DNA from: Bacteroidales bacterium 45-6
GTDB lineage: Bacteria > Bacteroidota > Bacteroidia > Bacteroidales > Dysgonomonadaceae
Direction of reading: 5' to 3'
Length of the DNA: 7,571 nt
NCBI GenBank assembly: GCA_001897035.1
Contig: MKRS01000493.1
Location: forward strand, 1 to 7,571
The translations under genes were made by a program, and so were the position numbers. The notes under the pieces are model-generated. The model did not search any database, was not told the origin of the DNA, and saw only the letters and a list, made by a program, of their open reading frames with translations. Below are positions 6,796 through 7,571 of the stretch, piece after piece. Within the stretch, counting starts at the first letter, position 1. Every line of letters begins with the position of its first letter.

Positions 6796-7571
6796 TTATT
6801 GGAGAGAAATTTTTGCCACAGAGAAGTCGGATTTGAAGGGAATAGCCGCCGGATGTATTCGAATAACAATCAACTGCTTGTTCCCATTGTATTTAGTGTA
6901 AGAAGGTATAAAGTTTTCAGCATCCTTTTTGTCACCAATAAGGATGCGGTCCAATACTTCTCCTTCCGGGCTAAAGGTCGCAAGGACAGTCCTTACGTCC
7001 TTATTCATTCCGATATTTTGCCCCAAAACCTTTCTGGGATTGAAGTTGGTATAAATTACATTCAGGTTTTTGTTTTCGTCGTAAAAGCTATAGTAGCCGC
7101 CAGAGAGGGATGACTCACCAAGAAGCTCGGCCTTCAAGCTGATTTTTCGGCTCCACTTTGGGCTCCCATCTGCATTCCACGTAAAAGCATAAATATCTCC
7201 GTACTTATACTTATCATTATTGTAAGACATCGAGTTTAAGCGAGACCGAAACAATGCGGATCCTTGTGTCATGAGTGTAAACTCGTCTTTGTCATTAAAC
7301 ACAAAATGGTGCTCATCGTTGAGACGACCATTGTATTCTTTCCCCTTACGAAAATTTTCCACCAGTTTGATAGAATCCTTTTCCTCCAATCCCTTTGCGA
7401 GGAGTTCCTCATCCATTGGGAGGGACTTCACCCGAGGGGATCCGTTGAGGTATGGCGGGAAAATAATGGAGTAGGTTCCTTGCGCACTGTTTAGCTTTGG
7501 CAGATAATACAAGCCAGTTGCCACAACTTCATTTTTCTTATTCACGCCCCACACCGGATATATCTTTTTAT
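6796..7571 (-). CDS. Unrecognised protein, C-terminal part (5' end beyond window)
   Basis: I do not recognise this family. The frame stays open to the right edge (residues KKIYPVWGVNKKNEV at the cut), so a GTG at 7554 that could be read as a start is almost certainly internal. About 258 residues are visible, ending at the TAA at 6796-6798. The sequence is soluble-looking, rich in short strand-like stretches, aromatics and Asn/Asp/Gly turns, and has no helix-like membrane segment. Stretches such as YGDIYAFTWNADGSPKWSRKI and VLATFSPEGEVLDRILIG resemble beta-propeller blades of secreted or periplasmic Bacteroidota proteins. That is an impression of style, not a domain match. No catalytic motif, lipobox or C-terminal secretion signal is visible. 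It has its own terminator and is separated from the permease operon by about 300 bases, so it is probably functionally independent of it. Confidence 0.75.
   Translation of the reverse strand, partial: KKIYPVWGVNKKNEVVATGLYYLPKLNSAQGTYSIIFPPYLNGSPRVKSLPMDEELLAKGLEEKDSIKLVENFRKGKEYNGRLNDEHHFVFNDKDEFTLMTQGSALFRSRLNSMSYNNDKYKYGDIYAFTWNADGSPKWSRKISLKAELLGESSLSGGYYSFYDENKNLNVIYTNFNPRKVLGQNIGMNKDVRTVLATFSPEGEVLDRILIGDKKDAENFIPSYTKYNGNKQLIVIRIHPAAIPFKSDFSVAKISLQ

Noticed and set aside
7552..7554. GTG start for the right-edge gene
   Set aside because: The frame continues without a stop to the window edge, so this GTG is most likely an internal valine codon and the real start lies outside.

Overview
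The window looks like chromosomal DNA from a member of the Bacteroidota, most likely Bacteroidales. Three things suggest this: the gene families present (an ACT-HAD SerB, a 660-residue LptF/LptG-type permease and a fused RibBA), starts that mostly lack a Shine-Dalgarno sequence and are A-rich instead, and one promoter of the Bacteroides TTTG / TAnnTTTG type. This is inferred from style and families, not from a database match.

Every gene I can support lies on the minus strand, so transcription runs from high to low coordinates. From the right edge: (1) the C-terminal part of an unrecognised protein (6796-7571, its 5' end beyond the window), followed by a rho-independent terminator (6711-6757). 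(2) A gene-free stretch of about 300 bases (6500-6795) with that terminator, a short heptanucleotide repeat and a promoter for the next gene. (3) A probable operon of a LptF/LptG-family lipopolysaccharide-export permease (4517-6499), riboflavin-biosynthesis ribBA (3280-4497, only 19 bases later and with a clear Shine-Dalgarno) and a Bax-inhibitor-1-type seven-helix membrane protein (2528-3232). It is closed by a very strong hairpin (2477-2524). (4) A class I/II pyridoxal-phosphate aminotransferase, probably aspartate aminotransferase (1247-2440). (5) A 122-base gap holding heptanucleotide arrays in inverted arrangement. (6) serB, phosphoserine phosphatase (1-1124), whose last few dozen codons lie beyond the left edge.

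The genes are core housekeeping functions: outer-membrane lipid export, flavin synthesis, amino-acid metabolism and serine synthesis. I see no mobile element, CRISPR array, tRNA, rRNA, defence system or toxin-antitoxin pair. The least explained signals are the 7-base periodic repeats in two intergenic gaps, and the two terminator hairpins whose imperfect positions become G-U wobbles only in the minus-strand RNA. A completely new biological system is not visible here.
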